Part shown: one piece after another, positions 1-11,084 of the stretch
Position numbering within the stretch: position 1 is the stretch's first letter
How the letters are laid out: every line of letters begins with the position of its first letter
Assembly (NCBI GenBank): GCA_015680685.1
Contig: MNCI01034097.1
Location: 1-64,000 of the forward strand
Origin: Gnetum montanum
Lineage: Eukaryota > Streptophyta > Gnetopsida > Gnetales > Gnetaceae
Length of the DNA stretch: 64,000 nucleotides
Direction: 5' to 3'
Program-made: the position numbers and the translations under genes
The notes under the pieces: model-generated
What the model saw: the letters and a program-made list of their open reading frames with translations, nothing else
The model's database searches: none
Told to the model about the DNA's origin: nothing

Positions 1-310
1 TTCAAGATGATATGTAAAGTTAAAATTTCCAAATATCCAAAATAACCTTGAAAATATCTCTCCAAGTAAGGAGGTTACAACTTACTCATTTAATTAGGAA
101 GGATTTATTTAGGAAGTTATAAATGTAATTAGGAGAGATTTATGTCTTTGGAAGTTATACATATTTTTAAATATGATGAATATGTTTAAAATATCATAAA
201 CAAGTGAATATTATTACAAATATTTGTAGGTGCTTATATAATATTTTAACCAACACTATTTTTTTGAAGTCTTGATAAATTAGAAAAGGTAAATTTATAA
301 ATGGAGGTTC
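1..310 (-). repeat. LTR fragment of family H (copy 3, truncated by window edge)
   Basis: The first 120 bases share the order of motifs seen beside the TATA box of the two H-family LTR copies near 60.6 and 63.4 kb: a run of AAAATATC, then CCAAGTAAGGAG, then TTACAACTTACTC and TTAGGA. By that comparison this is the upstream (U3) part of an LTR whose transcription would run leftward, out of the window. The similarity is patchy and judged by eye, and the right end is not defined. It carries no coding potential. Confidence 0.35.
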
Positions 311-317
311 ATACTTA

Positions 318-1300
318 GTGTATATAGTAAAAAATTTTAAATTTTATCCACCGGTTCACCAGCATCGGTTAGAATTATCTGTGGACAGTTATCCTGATGT
401 GTGCTCCCGTGTCCCTGTTGCCTTATCCATCAGACTGATATGCGATGCCGAATGCATCAGCATCGGTCATGGTAGCTGTTTTGAAGGTAAGTTGCAGGTC
501 ATACCGCCTAAAATTCGAAATGAATCTTTCGGAAGGAAGAAGCCCTGTTTTAGCGATGAAATAACTACATAAAAATTTCTTTTGAAGTTGCAGGGATGAA
601 CCAGAAACACGCCTGCTCATTGTTTGCCCTTCGCTCTCTGCCTTTCGTGCTCTATTTTATTATTATTTTTTTCTGCAGTGTATTTGTGGATGCGTGGGAT
701 AAAACCCCCGAAAACGTAGATTTCGATTTGGGTTTGGGTTTGGGTTTCTGCTTCTTGAGTTTGCGTATTTCACAAACCGCAGGTCCACCGTAGTCTCTGC
801 TACACTTGACCTTGATGATGATGAAGACGCGGCAGCAGCAGCTGCAGCAAAACAAATTTCTTCTTCGCTCGAAATGGGTCCAACAGAGTAGGCCATCTAT
901 AGATTCCACCATTGATGTTGTTGTTGAAGCTTCCTGCTGTGCCACGGCCTTTGCCGCACAAGAAGATAGGTTTTTGCGAGCTTTTGTAGTATTTTCGCGG
1001 CCTCTGCGCATCCACTAACCCACGGATTCCCCAGAACGCCCAAACAGAATCTATGAATTAGGGCCACGATTTTCAGCGAATTAGGGCCGCGATTTTGCAG
1101 GTGACCGTAAATGGCCCGAATGTGCCACGGCTGCTCCCAATGATCATCCTCAGTCTCCGTGGGTGTGCTCTCCTACTCTTGCATTGCTGCTACCATCACC
1201 ATTTTTCTGTGCATCCATCTTTATGGATCGGTATCACAATTCTCAGTGGCAGCGACTGTGCAGCGTGGTCTCCTTACCTTGGTTTAATTTTAAATTTTTC
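318..1300 (+). pseudogene. unidentified GC-richer gene-like segment, broken
   Basis: Base composition rises well above the AT-rich surroundings. Possible splice sites occur: a donor GTAAGT at 486 and acceptors TTGCAG near 590 and TTCTGCAG at 671-678. One + frame is open from 703 to 888 and reads a hydrophobic Gly/Phe stretch, LLLEFAYFTNRRST, then LDLDDDED followed by seven Ala and KQISSSLEMGPTE before TAG. A second + frame (about 806-1015) continues with coding-like sequence (IDSTIDVVVEASCCATAF). No complete frame or start codon joins them. The direct repeat GAATTAGGGCC..CGATTTT occurs twice near 1056 and 1079. I do not recognise the product. It could be a decayed host gene exon or a fragment carried by the neighbouring H-family element. 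The strand is inferred from the splice-like sites. Confidence 0.3.
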
Positions 1301-2339
1301 CCCTTCCTAAAGTCGATGGTATATTTTTTGATTTTGTTTTTTAGATGTGAAATAGTAGACTCCGACCTTTCGTGTATTGGTTGATGCACGTTGAACAAAA
1401 CCCTTTTTAGACACTCAACCAACAATATCTTTGGGGATGTGAACCAATTAGCAAAAGCTTGGGGAAGAAACATAATCCCAAGAATCTCTTTTACATTTTT
1501 CAAAAAAAAAAATCACCATAACCTTATAAATATTGCTCCATGGAATGGCCAAATGTGCCAACAAGGAGTAGCAGCCACCACCTCCACCTAGCACTCAAAA
1601 AATTATGCTAGGATTTTCTACAACATCCCAACGGTTAAGCAAGTACTGAAAATGAATCTTGAGTGAGCAAGAGCAACAAGCAGGCATGAGTGGTGGAGAT
1701 CCATTTGTGTACCAGCTAGCAATGAGTCACTTGAACAAGGTGGCCTACATAGTTATCTTGATGGGGGAAGGTGGATCCATATGAGATCAAATCCTAGTGC
1801 TAGAGAGGTAATGGTATCTCTCTCAAAACAACAACACCTCCTAGAGATTTCTGGGAATGTCATGACCTTCTTAGTGTGCTTGGAGGAGGGCAAGGGGGCA
1901 ATAGTACTAATGGTGTAGCACCAAGCTTAAGAAATAGTAGTTTGGATGGTTTATGATAGAATCACTAAAATCCTTAATGCACCTATAGTGTTTATACCAA
2001 ATGTCACTACACTTAAAGATGTGTAGACATCCATAAGGATCATAAGTTGTTGAATAAGCATAACACAACATGAACAACTGCTAGATTGATTGGTAAGAAC
2101 TAAGGAATATTTTTAGATGTCTTTGACCATCTAGATAATATTACTACAACCTAGTCAGAGTTACTAAAGGTAAGGAACAGAAATATTATATTAGAGGGGC
2201 AACTCAAAATAGCCAAGGAATTGAATGAACACTTGGCTATGAAGTTTGTTGAATTGAGAGCCTAGATCATCAACCCTACATTTCTCAACCTACCATTGAC
2301 AAGAGATTAAGCTCTTGAATAGCTTCACACTAGGCTAAA
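1301..2339. other. AT-rich stretch, no clear gene
   Basis: Nothing here gives a convincing gene. From about 2155 to 2330 a + strand reading (with TAG stops) gives helix-forming, charged sequence such as SELLKVRNRNIILEGQ and AKELNEHLAMKFVELRA, resembling the coiled-coil readings at 6.2-7.2 kb and 37.2-37.6 kb. It may be a remnant of the same kind of gene joined to the integrase that starts at about 2340. Confidence 0.3.
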
Positions 2340-3576
2340 TGGGGTTGAGGGTGCAATGGAGACTACAATGGTGAATCTCCATGGGGCTTGAATACTTCTT
2401 AAAATAATGTTGTACATAAAAGATTAAAACAACATGTCATTATAGGCAATAACACACTATGTTGATGGTCCTATGATGGCATATTATTAGTGTTCTTGGC
2501 CAAAACTAAAGCTTTCATAGTCCTTAAGTTAGTTCATGAGGGTGTATGTGGGGGACATATAGGACCTAGAGCCATGGCTGTAAAGATTAGATGACTTGGA
2601 AAGTATTAGCCCTATATGAAAATAAAATACATGTAAAAGGTTAAAACTTGAAAGACCTATCAATGACATAGCAACATGATACATGTGCCACCAACTATGT
2701 TACATACCACTCAAATAACTTGATCATTTCAATGATGGAGACTTAACATTATTGGATCTATAATGTCTAAGTCTTTTGCAAGGCATAGCTTCATCATGAC
2801 TGTAATCGAAAACTTCACAAAGTAGGTTGAAGCTATTCTCCTATGGATAACAACATATCAACAAGTCTATAGATTCATATTGGATAACATAGTAGTCCAC
2901 TATGGCATACCTTTGACCATAGTCACAAATAATGAAACACAACTTAGTAATTAAGAAATCCAAGCCTTTTGTCAAGACCTAGGTATTAAACATTTCTTTT
3001 CATCATCATACTACCCTCAAGTCAATAGACAAGCTCAAGCTATCAACAAGGCCATCATAAGTTTGCTTTAAAAAATGCTAAATAATACCAGATGCAAGTC
3101 ATATGAGTGTATTGTCCATGCACTTTGGATCTATAAAACTACCTATCAAATCATAACTAATATAACTTCATATCCTAGTTTATGGATCTAAATCCATTTT
3201 GCCTCTTGAATTGAAGGTTCCATTCCTCAAGGTGGATCTATCAAGCTACATTAAAAATGAGTAGAATAAGGAGTTGCATACCATTAATTTGGATTCAATA
3301 GAAGAGCAGCATATACAAATGCTTACTTACACTACATGGTACCAGGAGAGTTAAAAGTAATAGCATCATCATGACCTTAAACAATAGAAGATCATGGAGG
3401 TGAACCTAGTTCTCAAGGCTATTTGTGTGCATATAGATAAGTTCTGAGCCAATTGGGAAGGGCCTTTCTTGGTCATCAAGGCCTATGACAATAGAGCCTT
3501 CAAAGTAGCAAACATGGATAGAAATGAATTAGCCAATCTGGTCAACCATACCTATCTCAAGCCTTATTACATCTAA
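2340..3576 (+). pseudogene. pol: Tat-lineage pol remnant: integrase (element A)
   Basis: This is the 3' end of a Ty3/gypsy polyprotein, the integrase that joins cDNA to host DNA. The order is normal: a linker and zinc-binding region (VHEGVCGGHIGPRAM near 2530), the catalytic core (LNIIGSI, FIMTVIENFTK, FILDNIVVHYG, VTNNETQ, VNRQAQAINK) and the C-terminal domain ending NWEGPFLVIKAY...LKPYYI at a stop. The nucleotide sequence matches element E (58.1-58.5 kb) closely around the zinc region, so A and E are one family. All three catalytic acids are replaced, as far as the reading shows: Asp to Asn twice and Glu to Gln. Several stops are in frame. RT and RNase H are missing upstream, where the frame runs into unrelated helix-rich sequence. 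It is certainly inactive. Confidence 0.85.
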
Positions 3577-4690
3577 TGTGATCTTCATTGTAGGTATAGA
3601 TAAAAAATTTACATCAATAGACCTTATATCAAATAATAAGAAAGCTTGCATGATCCCTACCTATCTCTCTTTATCTCTCTATTTGTCACAAGGAATGAAT
3701 AGAAAAACTTTGTAAATCTAATGCACATTGCACAAATCTCTCTATGCTCTAACAATGATAACCTATTATGACTTGATTTGTTTGTTTTCTTGTGTAGCCC
3801 TATGCATTACCTTGTAATAACATGTTTTCTTTATCTTGTCTACTTGTTCTCTTAGAGTTTTTCTTACAAGATGTAGCCTAACTTCTTCGTGAAAGTGCAA
3901 CTCATCATGACAGTAAGTTACTATGTGACCTTGATGTGTAGGTTTAGTGGGGTTAGTCCCATCATATCAAGAGTTCTTGTTTCACATCATCACCACTACC
4001 CCTCCTTGATCCCAATCCCATAGCCTAATTATAACCTTCCTTACTCTAAATAATAATGATGATCTATGTTTGACATTCATGCATAATGGCCATGTGACAT
4101 TTCCTTCATCATGCTCCACCATCAAGTCTATTGGATATAACCCATATTATTCAAGAGGAAAATCAATTCAAACTCAATCTTGGTAATGAAACCCAATGAA
4201 GGTATCACCTTGAAAAAAATGGAAAAGTAAATTGCTAAGAAGCCAAGAGGCCAATGAAGCCCAAGAGGTAGATTAATAACTTCAAACATACAAAAGGAGG
4301 AGCCTAATGGCCAAAGAAGCATTGGAGTGGAGTATTAGTTACTCAAAAATACTATCAAGTGACCAACACTTCAAACCATGAAGTGCGAAGAGTACATCAA
4401 TTAGTCCAAAATGTCATTACCATAACCATAATCATGATGTCAATATTTAGAACTCATTGTTAATTCCTGTGACCATTCCTTGGTAATGAAATATAACCTT
4501 TAACTCATATTATCTCATCATACCCTTATCTCATCATCACAAGCACTCTTTAGTATGGTCTGACAACTATGGACTCAAGCATGAAGAGAAAACATTGATG
4601 ATGAACCTACGATGGTCTTTTGTATTCTTTATTGATGTCTCTTGGGTCAATCCTTCAAAAATCAACAAAGAGGAGCTAATGAAATGCCAA
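3577..4690 (+). other. 3' untranslated region and polypurine tract of element A
   Basis: No coding sequence is seen after the integrase stop. The last bases before the LTR read CAAAGAGGAGCTAATGAAATG. The purine-rich part corresponds to the polypurine tract used to prime plus-strand DNA, and it matches the RC of the tract beside LTR E (AAAGAGGGGCCAA) and element D (AAAGAGGGGCTAG). Confidence 0.6.
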
Positions 4691-5939
4691 TGAAACACCA
4701 CCAAGAAAATTTATGTTACAAATATTTGGCATTGTAACCTTCACCATTAAGCTTGAAGTTGGAATTTTATTGTAAAATGTGAGGATTGTAGCCCATGAGC
4801 TATAATCTCACATACCTTAACTTTTTAGGGCTAGAAATGCCTCATAAGTTCTTATAGCCTCACTTCCCAAGTGGAAAAAGTTATGTGATGCCTATATTTG
4901 GGCTTGGGAAGGCTAAAAATGCCTTGGAAACTTCCAAACTTGGTGTTTTCATGGGTTTTATGTTGGCCATAGCCAAAACTATGCTAGAACCACCTATACC
5001 CAATGTTGGAATTATTGGGTTTTCATTTTTCCAACAAGATCAATGTGGTTCTAGCAAGGCCACTGAGGATACCACCTATAGCCAATGTTGGAGTTGTTGG
5101 GTTTCTATTTCTCCAGCTAGGCCAATGAGAATGCCATAATTCCATCATGGTTCTACAAGGCCAACGTAGTTCCAATGAGTCCAACAATGATGCAACAACT
5201 CCAACATGGTTTCATATAGCCAACATAGTTCTAGCAAGGCCAGCATAGTTTTGTGAAGCTAGCATAGTTTCCAAAGTCCATTTACTATTTATGGTATGCA
5301 ACATAGTTTTGATGGCCTAGGTTCATTAAAACTTACTAGAAATGGAAAACTATAGTGGAAATGATGGCTTTCCATACATGAAAATTATATCAATCTATCA
5401 GTAATCAAGGTAGAAATTTGTAGCCCCAAATCAGCAACCATATAGCCTATAAAAAAAACTTTTAAACACATTGGATAGGTTCTTCAGCTTTACAACTTTT
5501 GCAACCTTAAGCACTTGAACATTCTAGCATTTTTGAGATCTTTTGAGGAAAATTGAAAATTAGCTAAGCATCAAAAATCCTCGATGTAGTTTCCAACATC
5601 AAAAGGTTAGGCACCATTTCCACCATTGTTACACCCAACATAGTAGATTCAAGTTGATAAATAGTAAGGAGTTTTGGTGATCAATGTTGGGAAGTACCTG
5701 GATCATGAGGCTAACTATAGAAAATAACCAACTAGCTTCAATAGGGTTCAAGCTTTATCCAAGCAACTCCCTATGCATTTGGACATGTAATTTGTACGCA
5801 TTTTGAACTTTATACTTTGAATATGTTATTATTTTAATAAACTTTACAATTCATTTGTTATGTAAGTTTATTCCACAATTATTCTGTGTGCTTTAAATCG
5901 GATCTACATTTTCATGTAAATTACATACCCTCATTAACA
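4691..5939 (+). repeat. LTR of Tat element A
   Basis: It starts TGAAACACCACCAAGAAAAT directly after the polypurine tract, the same start as LTR E (read on the minus strand) and nearly that of LTRs D and G. A TATA box (CTATAAAA, 5447) gives the likely promoter. The upstream part holds diverged tandem subrepeats built on CCAA(C/T)ATGGTTCTAGCAAGGCC (about 5000-5270). The right end is placed at ...CATTAACA by alignment with LTR E. No canonical primer-binding site follows, so that end is uncertain. No partner LTR is seen within the window. Confidence 0.65.
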
Positions 5940-7750
5940 CTTCCTAAGTCCTTGTGTTATCAACAAGAACATCAAGAGTTCCTTAGATCCTCTTTCTTAA
6001 AGGCCCTTGGGATTTAGGGTCAAATTGTTTTTCTAGAAGTTTGAGTTTTTTAGCAACTAAATTTTTCAAGCATTACATGTGCAGTATCTATTTCTAATGT
6101 TACTACCCTGGAATATGTTCAAGTGTCTATAAAAGCAAGGAGCAAGGAGATGAGCACAACATAGCACAAAGAAGTGGATTGATTAGTCAAATCCAAAAAA
6201 ATTGATTTTTGAGATCTTTGATTTCTTTAAAGATATTTTAGCTACCCTATTACAATTCCTAGAGACAAGCGGCAAATTACTCATTGCTAATGTATAACTC
6301 AAGAAGGGAATCACTGACAATCATCAATTGGTATCTAAGGTTGCACAACTTAAAGACCACTTGTCTAATGCATCCATTATTAGGCTAGACCTCATAAGGG
6401 ATGAATCTTTTCATCAAATTTAATAGAAACTTCTAAATACTAACAATGAGAAAGAGATGATGATATTTGATGTGTCACTATTAGAAACAATGATAAATTC
6501 TTTTGGTTGTAACCTTCAACAAGTTTGCAAAGAGAATATTATGCTAACCTAGAATAATCATTACATGCCAAATGCTAAATAGCAAAAGGACCAAATTATC
6601 AAATACATTCATCAAGAATAGGAACTACTTACCAAGGTAAACTAGGATGTGAGGAGGTTAGCTATAGAAAATAGAAACTTCTCTATAGGTGGGGTTCACA
6701 TCCTTCACCAGAAGACCACCATTAAGATCACTGCCTAGAAGAATGATGTCCTAAATTAGAAGAAAGTGAAAAAACACTATAAAAATTAGGTTGGAATTCT
6801 TAAGGAAATTAATGAGAAATAAATCAAATTGGTGAAGGCTAAAGTAAATGAAGCCCTCCAGAAACCACAACAAATAGATGATGTATAATAGTTCATATTT
6901 GATGGTCTTAATATCTATAATCAAGTAGAAATATGCCTAAAGGATTTGTAGATCATAGAGATGATGAAATACATGAAGTTAGGTAACCTTCATTATGCAA
7001 ACCTAGAAATTTTGATAGTAGGGAGGCCAAGATCAAAATCAAAGAAGCACGTGATTAGCTTTGACCTTCTCTATGAGGTAGAGTTCAAGCTCCACATAGA
7101 GACAGAATAGTAGTTGGAACTGGCTAATGTGGAGCTTGAAGTTCTCAAGAGCAAGTTAATAGATTAGAGACTAGTTGCTGAGAACTTGGCTAGAATGATG
7201 AATGACTACTAGGAACTATAAAATCTTATCTATATATTTGATTTTGAATGTAAATAGTTTGTAGTATGGTTTATCAATATGAAAGAAATATTTTTGAAAA
7301 TGCCCTATCCATGAAATATACTAGCACTAGCTCATCTAGATAAAGTAACCTACACCATTTATGATCCACAAATAAAGAAGAATAAAATAAAGATACTTCT
7401 AGAAACCTTTAAATTTTCAATAGCGATAGGATAGCCTTAACCACTAGTAGCATAAGGATGTGATGAGGAAGCCTGAACATCATAGGATCCTCTATCTCTA
7501 GGCATGGTATGAAGAATTCATTCTAATCCATCTTCATTCAATTAAGCTAAGAATTTTTCAATTTTGTAATAAGTTCAAAAACATTTTGTAAATGTATAGT
7601 CTTTTTTTAACCATGTGGATATCTATGTAGCATAGCTTTCAGAGTTGATTCTTGTACTAGTCCCATACTTCCCTAAATTTTGTAAATAACTTAGTCCTAA
7701 TTTTGTAACTTGAGGATAAGTTTTTAGTTAGTCATGGGGGTATGATAAAA
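5940..7750 (+). pseudogene. broken coiled-coil reading frame downstream of LTR A
   Basis: The first 60-90 bases are conserved with the sequence outside LTR E (shared GATCCTCTTTCTTA-AGGCCCTTGGGATT). Further on, + strand frames interrupted by TAG/TAA give long helix-forming sequence: LVSKVAQLKDHLSNASI, RRLAIENRNF, GILKEINEK, VKAKVNEALQKPQQ, then LYEVEFKLHIETE and LELANVELEVLKSKL. Charge and heptad-like spacing suggest a coiled coil. It resembles in character the antisense gene in element D (exon 7). Whether the two are homologous cannot be settled by eye. On the opposite strand the first 100 bases also read DPKSQGPLRKRI, matching the reading beside LTR E. The function is unknown. Confidence 0.35.
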
Positions 7751-8599
7751 TATCATTTTCAAGAAACAACGTCAATGAAACCTTATCAATGCATGATCAT
7801 TAGCACATCCTTGGATGTGTTGGTGCATATGTGTCGATCCTCTATCACCAAAAATCTATATATATGCATACAACATCTTTTTTTAGGTACTAATTGATTA
7901 GTAGTGTAGTGAAGCTCTTGCAATTTTTCTCCATAGGACTTAGCCAAATTTCCCTTTGAATGCCCACAATGTAGATTGAATTACTTTACAGAAGTTTATT
8001 CAAGTGCAAGATGTACCTAGCTACTTCTACATGATGGCAATAAAATAAATATTTTTTCTCTCCATTACGACACTTGGATTAGCATTTAGTTTATTTTCAA
8101 GAATTTTACTTTACATTCATTTTACTTTCTTACACTTAGGAATTTCATATTTATTTTCATAACAACATGAGTACAACCACTTTAAGCATAATATACTAAT
8201 GATTGTTAATCCCAGAAATTAATACTTTGTATAGCCAATAGTAAACACTTCATAACCTAGCAACACTAGTATAGGTTTAGGATGTGTATAGAAAGTGAAA
8301 AAGGATGCTCTACATTTAGGGTATTTTAGATTACTTTTAATTCCATAGTTAGCTCAAATTTAATATTTTAATCATGTTATTAGTTTTATATTTTAATATT
8401 AAAAAAATAATAAAAATATAAACATCTTACACTTTAATCACACTTTATCATACCAATCAAATTAACACAATTGTTGATTAGGAAGATAATGATAACCAAT
8501 ATCACAACCTAATTATCTAAAGCACTATATGCCTAAGATTCCATGGAATTTGATTGGATCATGGGTATATGCTTATTGATTTATATGGTTGGGAATAGG
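7751..8599. other. AT-rich DNA, nothing recognised
   Basis: Very AT-rich, with short poly-A/T runs and no frame, primer site or repeat that I can assign. It may include decayed 3' sequence of the minus-strand gag to its right. Confidence 0.4.
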
Positions 8600-10430
8600 G
8601 GATATTGATTACTCATCATATAGGAAAAAAAATTCAATTTCCTACTCCACTAGCCTACCTTTACCTCCACATCCTTCACCACTCCTAGAAATCTGATTAG
8701 GTAGAACTTGGCTAACTTATAGGACATTGAAGTAGGTTTGACTTATAAATTAAGAATGCAAGTGATTTCAAGTGAAACAAATTTATGACTAACACTTAAA
8801 TCAACTAAGGTATCCACTTTGTTTAATGGAAATTGCATCAAAACCTTCTATACTAAACACAAATTGAATTCTTGCTTCAGATACTCTCCTTGAATGTTCT
8901 ATTGAATTGTTAAAAAACTTCAAGAGATTTGTTCCATCATAATAAGAGTCTCAATTTCTTATCCATTTTTGTTAATCTTGATTACAAAAAATTGAGCATA
9001 TGGCTAGTACTCAATAGCATTTAACTATTAGTCACCATTTGGACCTCTTCTAGGTAGACACAAATTGGGATTTTGAGAATTATCCCAAGAAATATGATTT
9101 TCTTTGTAGATGAAGCATAATATGCAAGGATATCTTATATGATGATTTATGAATCCTCCAAAGTGTAAATTATTCTTCTCAAAATTTTATAATATTTAAG
9201 AGCTATAATCTTTTCATTACCTTGTAATAAGAATGAAAATCAAGAGTAAATATGGGATGTAAACCCCAAAATCCACCATTGAGATTTATTCTTCTAGATC
9301 TATCAAATTCATCACCAAACATTTTAGTATTTTTAGGTGGATCTACAAAGTTCTTTTCTTACTTTTGATACTTAAAATTGTTCACTAATCTCATATCTAA
9401 TTCAAGCACCTTCCTATATTTTATGATCTTATGAGTTTTAGTCTCTTTCTAGGCCCAGCATTTTAGGCAATTGAAAAAGAGATAGAATTTGATCTCTTCA
9501 TTAATGATAGGAATTTATAACACTAGCTCCTAGTCATCATTAAGGATATCCTCTAGTTTCTTGGTCCCTTGGAATTCTTTCAAATTTCTCCAAGATTTTT
9601 TAATGAAATTACTTGGGTAGTAGTTCTTAATCAGGGAAGTTTTAAATTATTTTGATGTCTCTACTAACCTTCAAGCTATCATAAACCTCATCTTCTAGCT
9701 GATGTGAAGCAACTAAATTTAAGCAACTCTTCACAGAAATTGGAAAATTATACCAAATTTGGACTACTCAGAATACTCATTCATCTCTACGAACCACTCC
9801 ATTTCACATAGGAAGACATATATTAGCTTTTCATCTCAATATTTGTTATAATTTTTAGCTTCTTTAGTCTAAAATTTGGATGTAGACCACTAAAAATCAA
9901 ATGTGATCACTTTTTCTTATACAACTAACTAGTACTTAAGCTTCTTACTTGTATCCTTAAGCTTCTTATTCTTTACCTATAGAATCACCAATCTTTGTAA
10001 GATGTCCATAAAGACCTGGATGTCATCAACAATATCCTCGATTTCCTCCACATGGTTCTGTAGCATAACATTTTGAGCCATGTTGAGCATGTATTTAATA
10101 TCCAAAATTAGCTCATAAAAGTATGACACATTCATTTTATCTATGATATTATGGATCATTTTAATCTATTCAAAAACTATTAAGTAGTTAAGAATCATAC
10201 TATTGACCTTCAATAGAAAGCTTGATAGCTTTTACACCTTTCAAAGAAGGTTATCATCATTCCTCTTAGGAAGGTACCTCCTCATTACCATTTAGATATT
10301 CACATTTGGGTATCTTCTCATGTACTTTATTATGCACATATTCTTCCATATTATCATTTCCAACTATTGAAAGTGTTGTGACCATGAGAAGCATTGCCAA
10401 AAATTCATCTTATTTTACTCTTCTTCATAT
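8600..10430 (-). pseudogene. gag: gag of chromovirus-like family B, minus strand copy
   Basis: The minus strand, read leftward from a tRNA-iMet-type primer site, gives the same Gag as the + strand copy at 14.2 kb: both have NEEVP followed by RNDDxxL near the start, and near the other end LHFGGFINHHIRYPCILC corresponds to HPHFGGSCIILHDIKC in the + copy. That Cys/His cluster is a decayed zinc-knuckle-like region. Between them is helix-rich sequence (YFYELILDIKYMLNMAQN, VEEIEDIVDDIQVFMDILQ). Gag would form the particle shell around the RNA. Many stops and frameshifts are present. The copy points away from the RNase H-integrase block at 11.1 kb, so this locus is rearranged. Confidence 0.6.
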
Positions 10431-10432
10431 AT

Positions 10433-10444
10433 GCCATGATACCA
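10433..10444 (-). other. primer-binding site, tRNA-iMet type
   Basis: On the minus strand the sequence is TGGTATCATGGC, one or two changes from the usual plant TGGTATCAGAGC. It sits between a U5-like LTR end (to its right) and the minus-strand gag (to its left), the right place for priming reverse transcription. Confidence 0.6.
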
Positions 10445-10449
10445 TACAA

Positions 10450-10690
10450 ATCATGAGCAACAAATCACATTTACAACTCACAAATCAACACTTGTGTTAA
10501 ATCAAAAACTTGGCTTTAATATTAATTACTACAATCCCACCCTTCAAAAGTATCATACAACATCATGCAAGAATCATAAATTAGCAATGAAAGAAGGGTG
10601 AAGTTAAGGTGGATTATGTCTTAATGATCAAAGAACCTACAAGCATAACATAAGTGCACATAATTTGTTAGTTCAAAGGTCAAAGATGTA
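10450..10690 (-). repeat. LTR fragment of family B, minus orientation
   Basis: The reverse complement aligns with the end of the full B LTR at about 13920-14090: both contain TTATGTGCACTTATGTT, CATTAAG-C-TAATC and TTTCATT-CTAATT-ATGA. It is the downstream (U5) end of an LTR whose primer site is at 10433. The right limit is where it meets an LTR piece in the opposite orientation. Confidence 0.6.
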
Positions 10691-11065
10691 GCAAGTATAC
10701 CTTAAGTAATCATACACTCAAAAATACCAATGTGTAGAAAGATACATACTATTATTTGAACAAAGATTCTTTCCCTCTAAAATAGGGACTTGAGGAGTAT
10801 GAACATTCTAATAGGTTCCATGCTATCTTAACCATCATTAAAGAACTACATGGTTTTTATTCCTTTGTGAACCTTACTGCAAGAATATGTATGTTTGTTT
10901 AAGAGGCTTTATCTCTTTAGCTAATAGAACTACTCTATGAAGTAGGGCTTAGGAATAGATGTATTAGAATATAAATTCATCTTAGATTTCTTAAAAGAAT
11001 AATGTTTAGTATGTCTATATATGTATATGTGTTAGTACTTTTTCTATGATCATACTTATGTCTAT
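10691..11065 (+). repeat. LTR fragment of family B, plus orientation
   Basis: It aligns on the + strand with about 13560-13900 of the full B LTR (shared TTTCCCTCTA-AAT-G, AGGCTTT, GGGCTTAGGA/GAGGCTTAGGA, TGTTAGTACT-TTTCT). It ends abruptly and is followed within 20 bases by RNase H coding sequence. The primer site, gag, protease and RT expected between them are missing. Confidence 0.6.
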
Positions 11066-11084
11066 AACTCAAATTTATTTAAAG

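Noticed and set aside
727-746. TTTGGG repeated three times, like a degenerate telomere repeat
   Set aside because: Plant telomere is TTTAGGG; only three units, within a coding-like frame.
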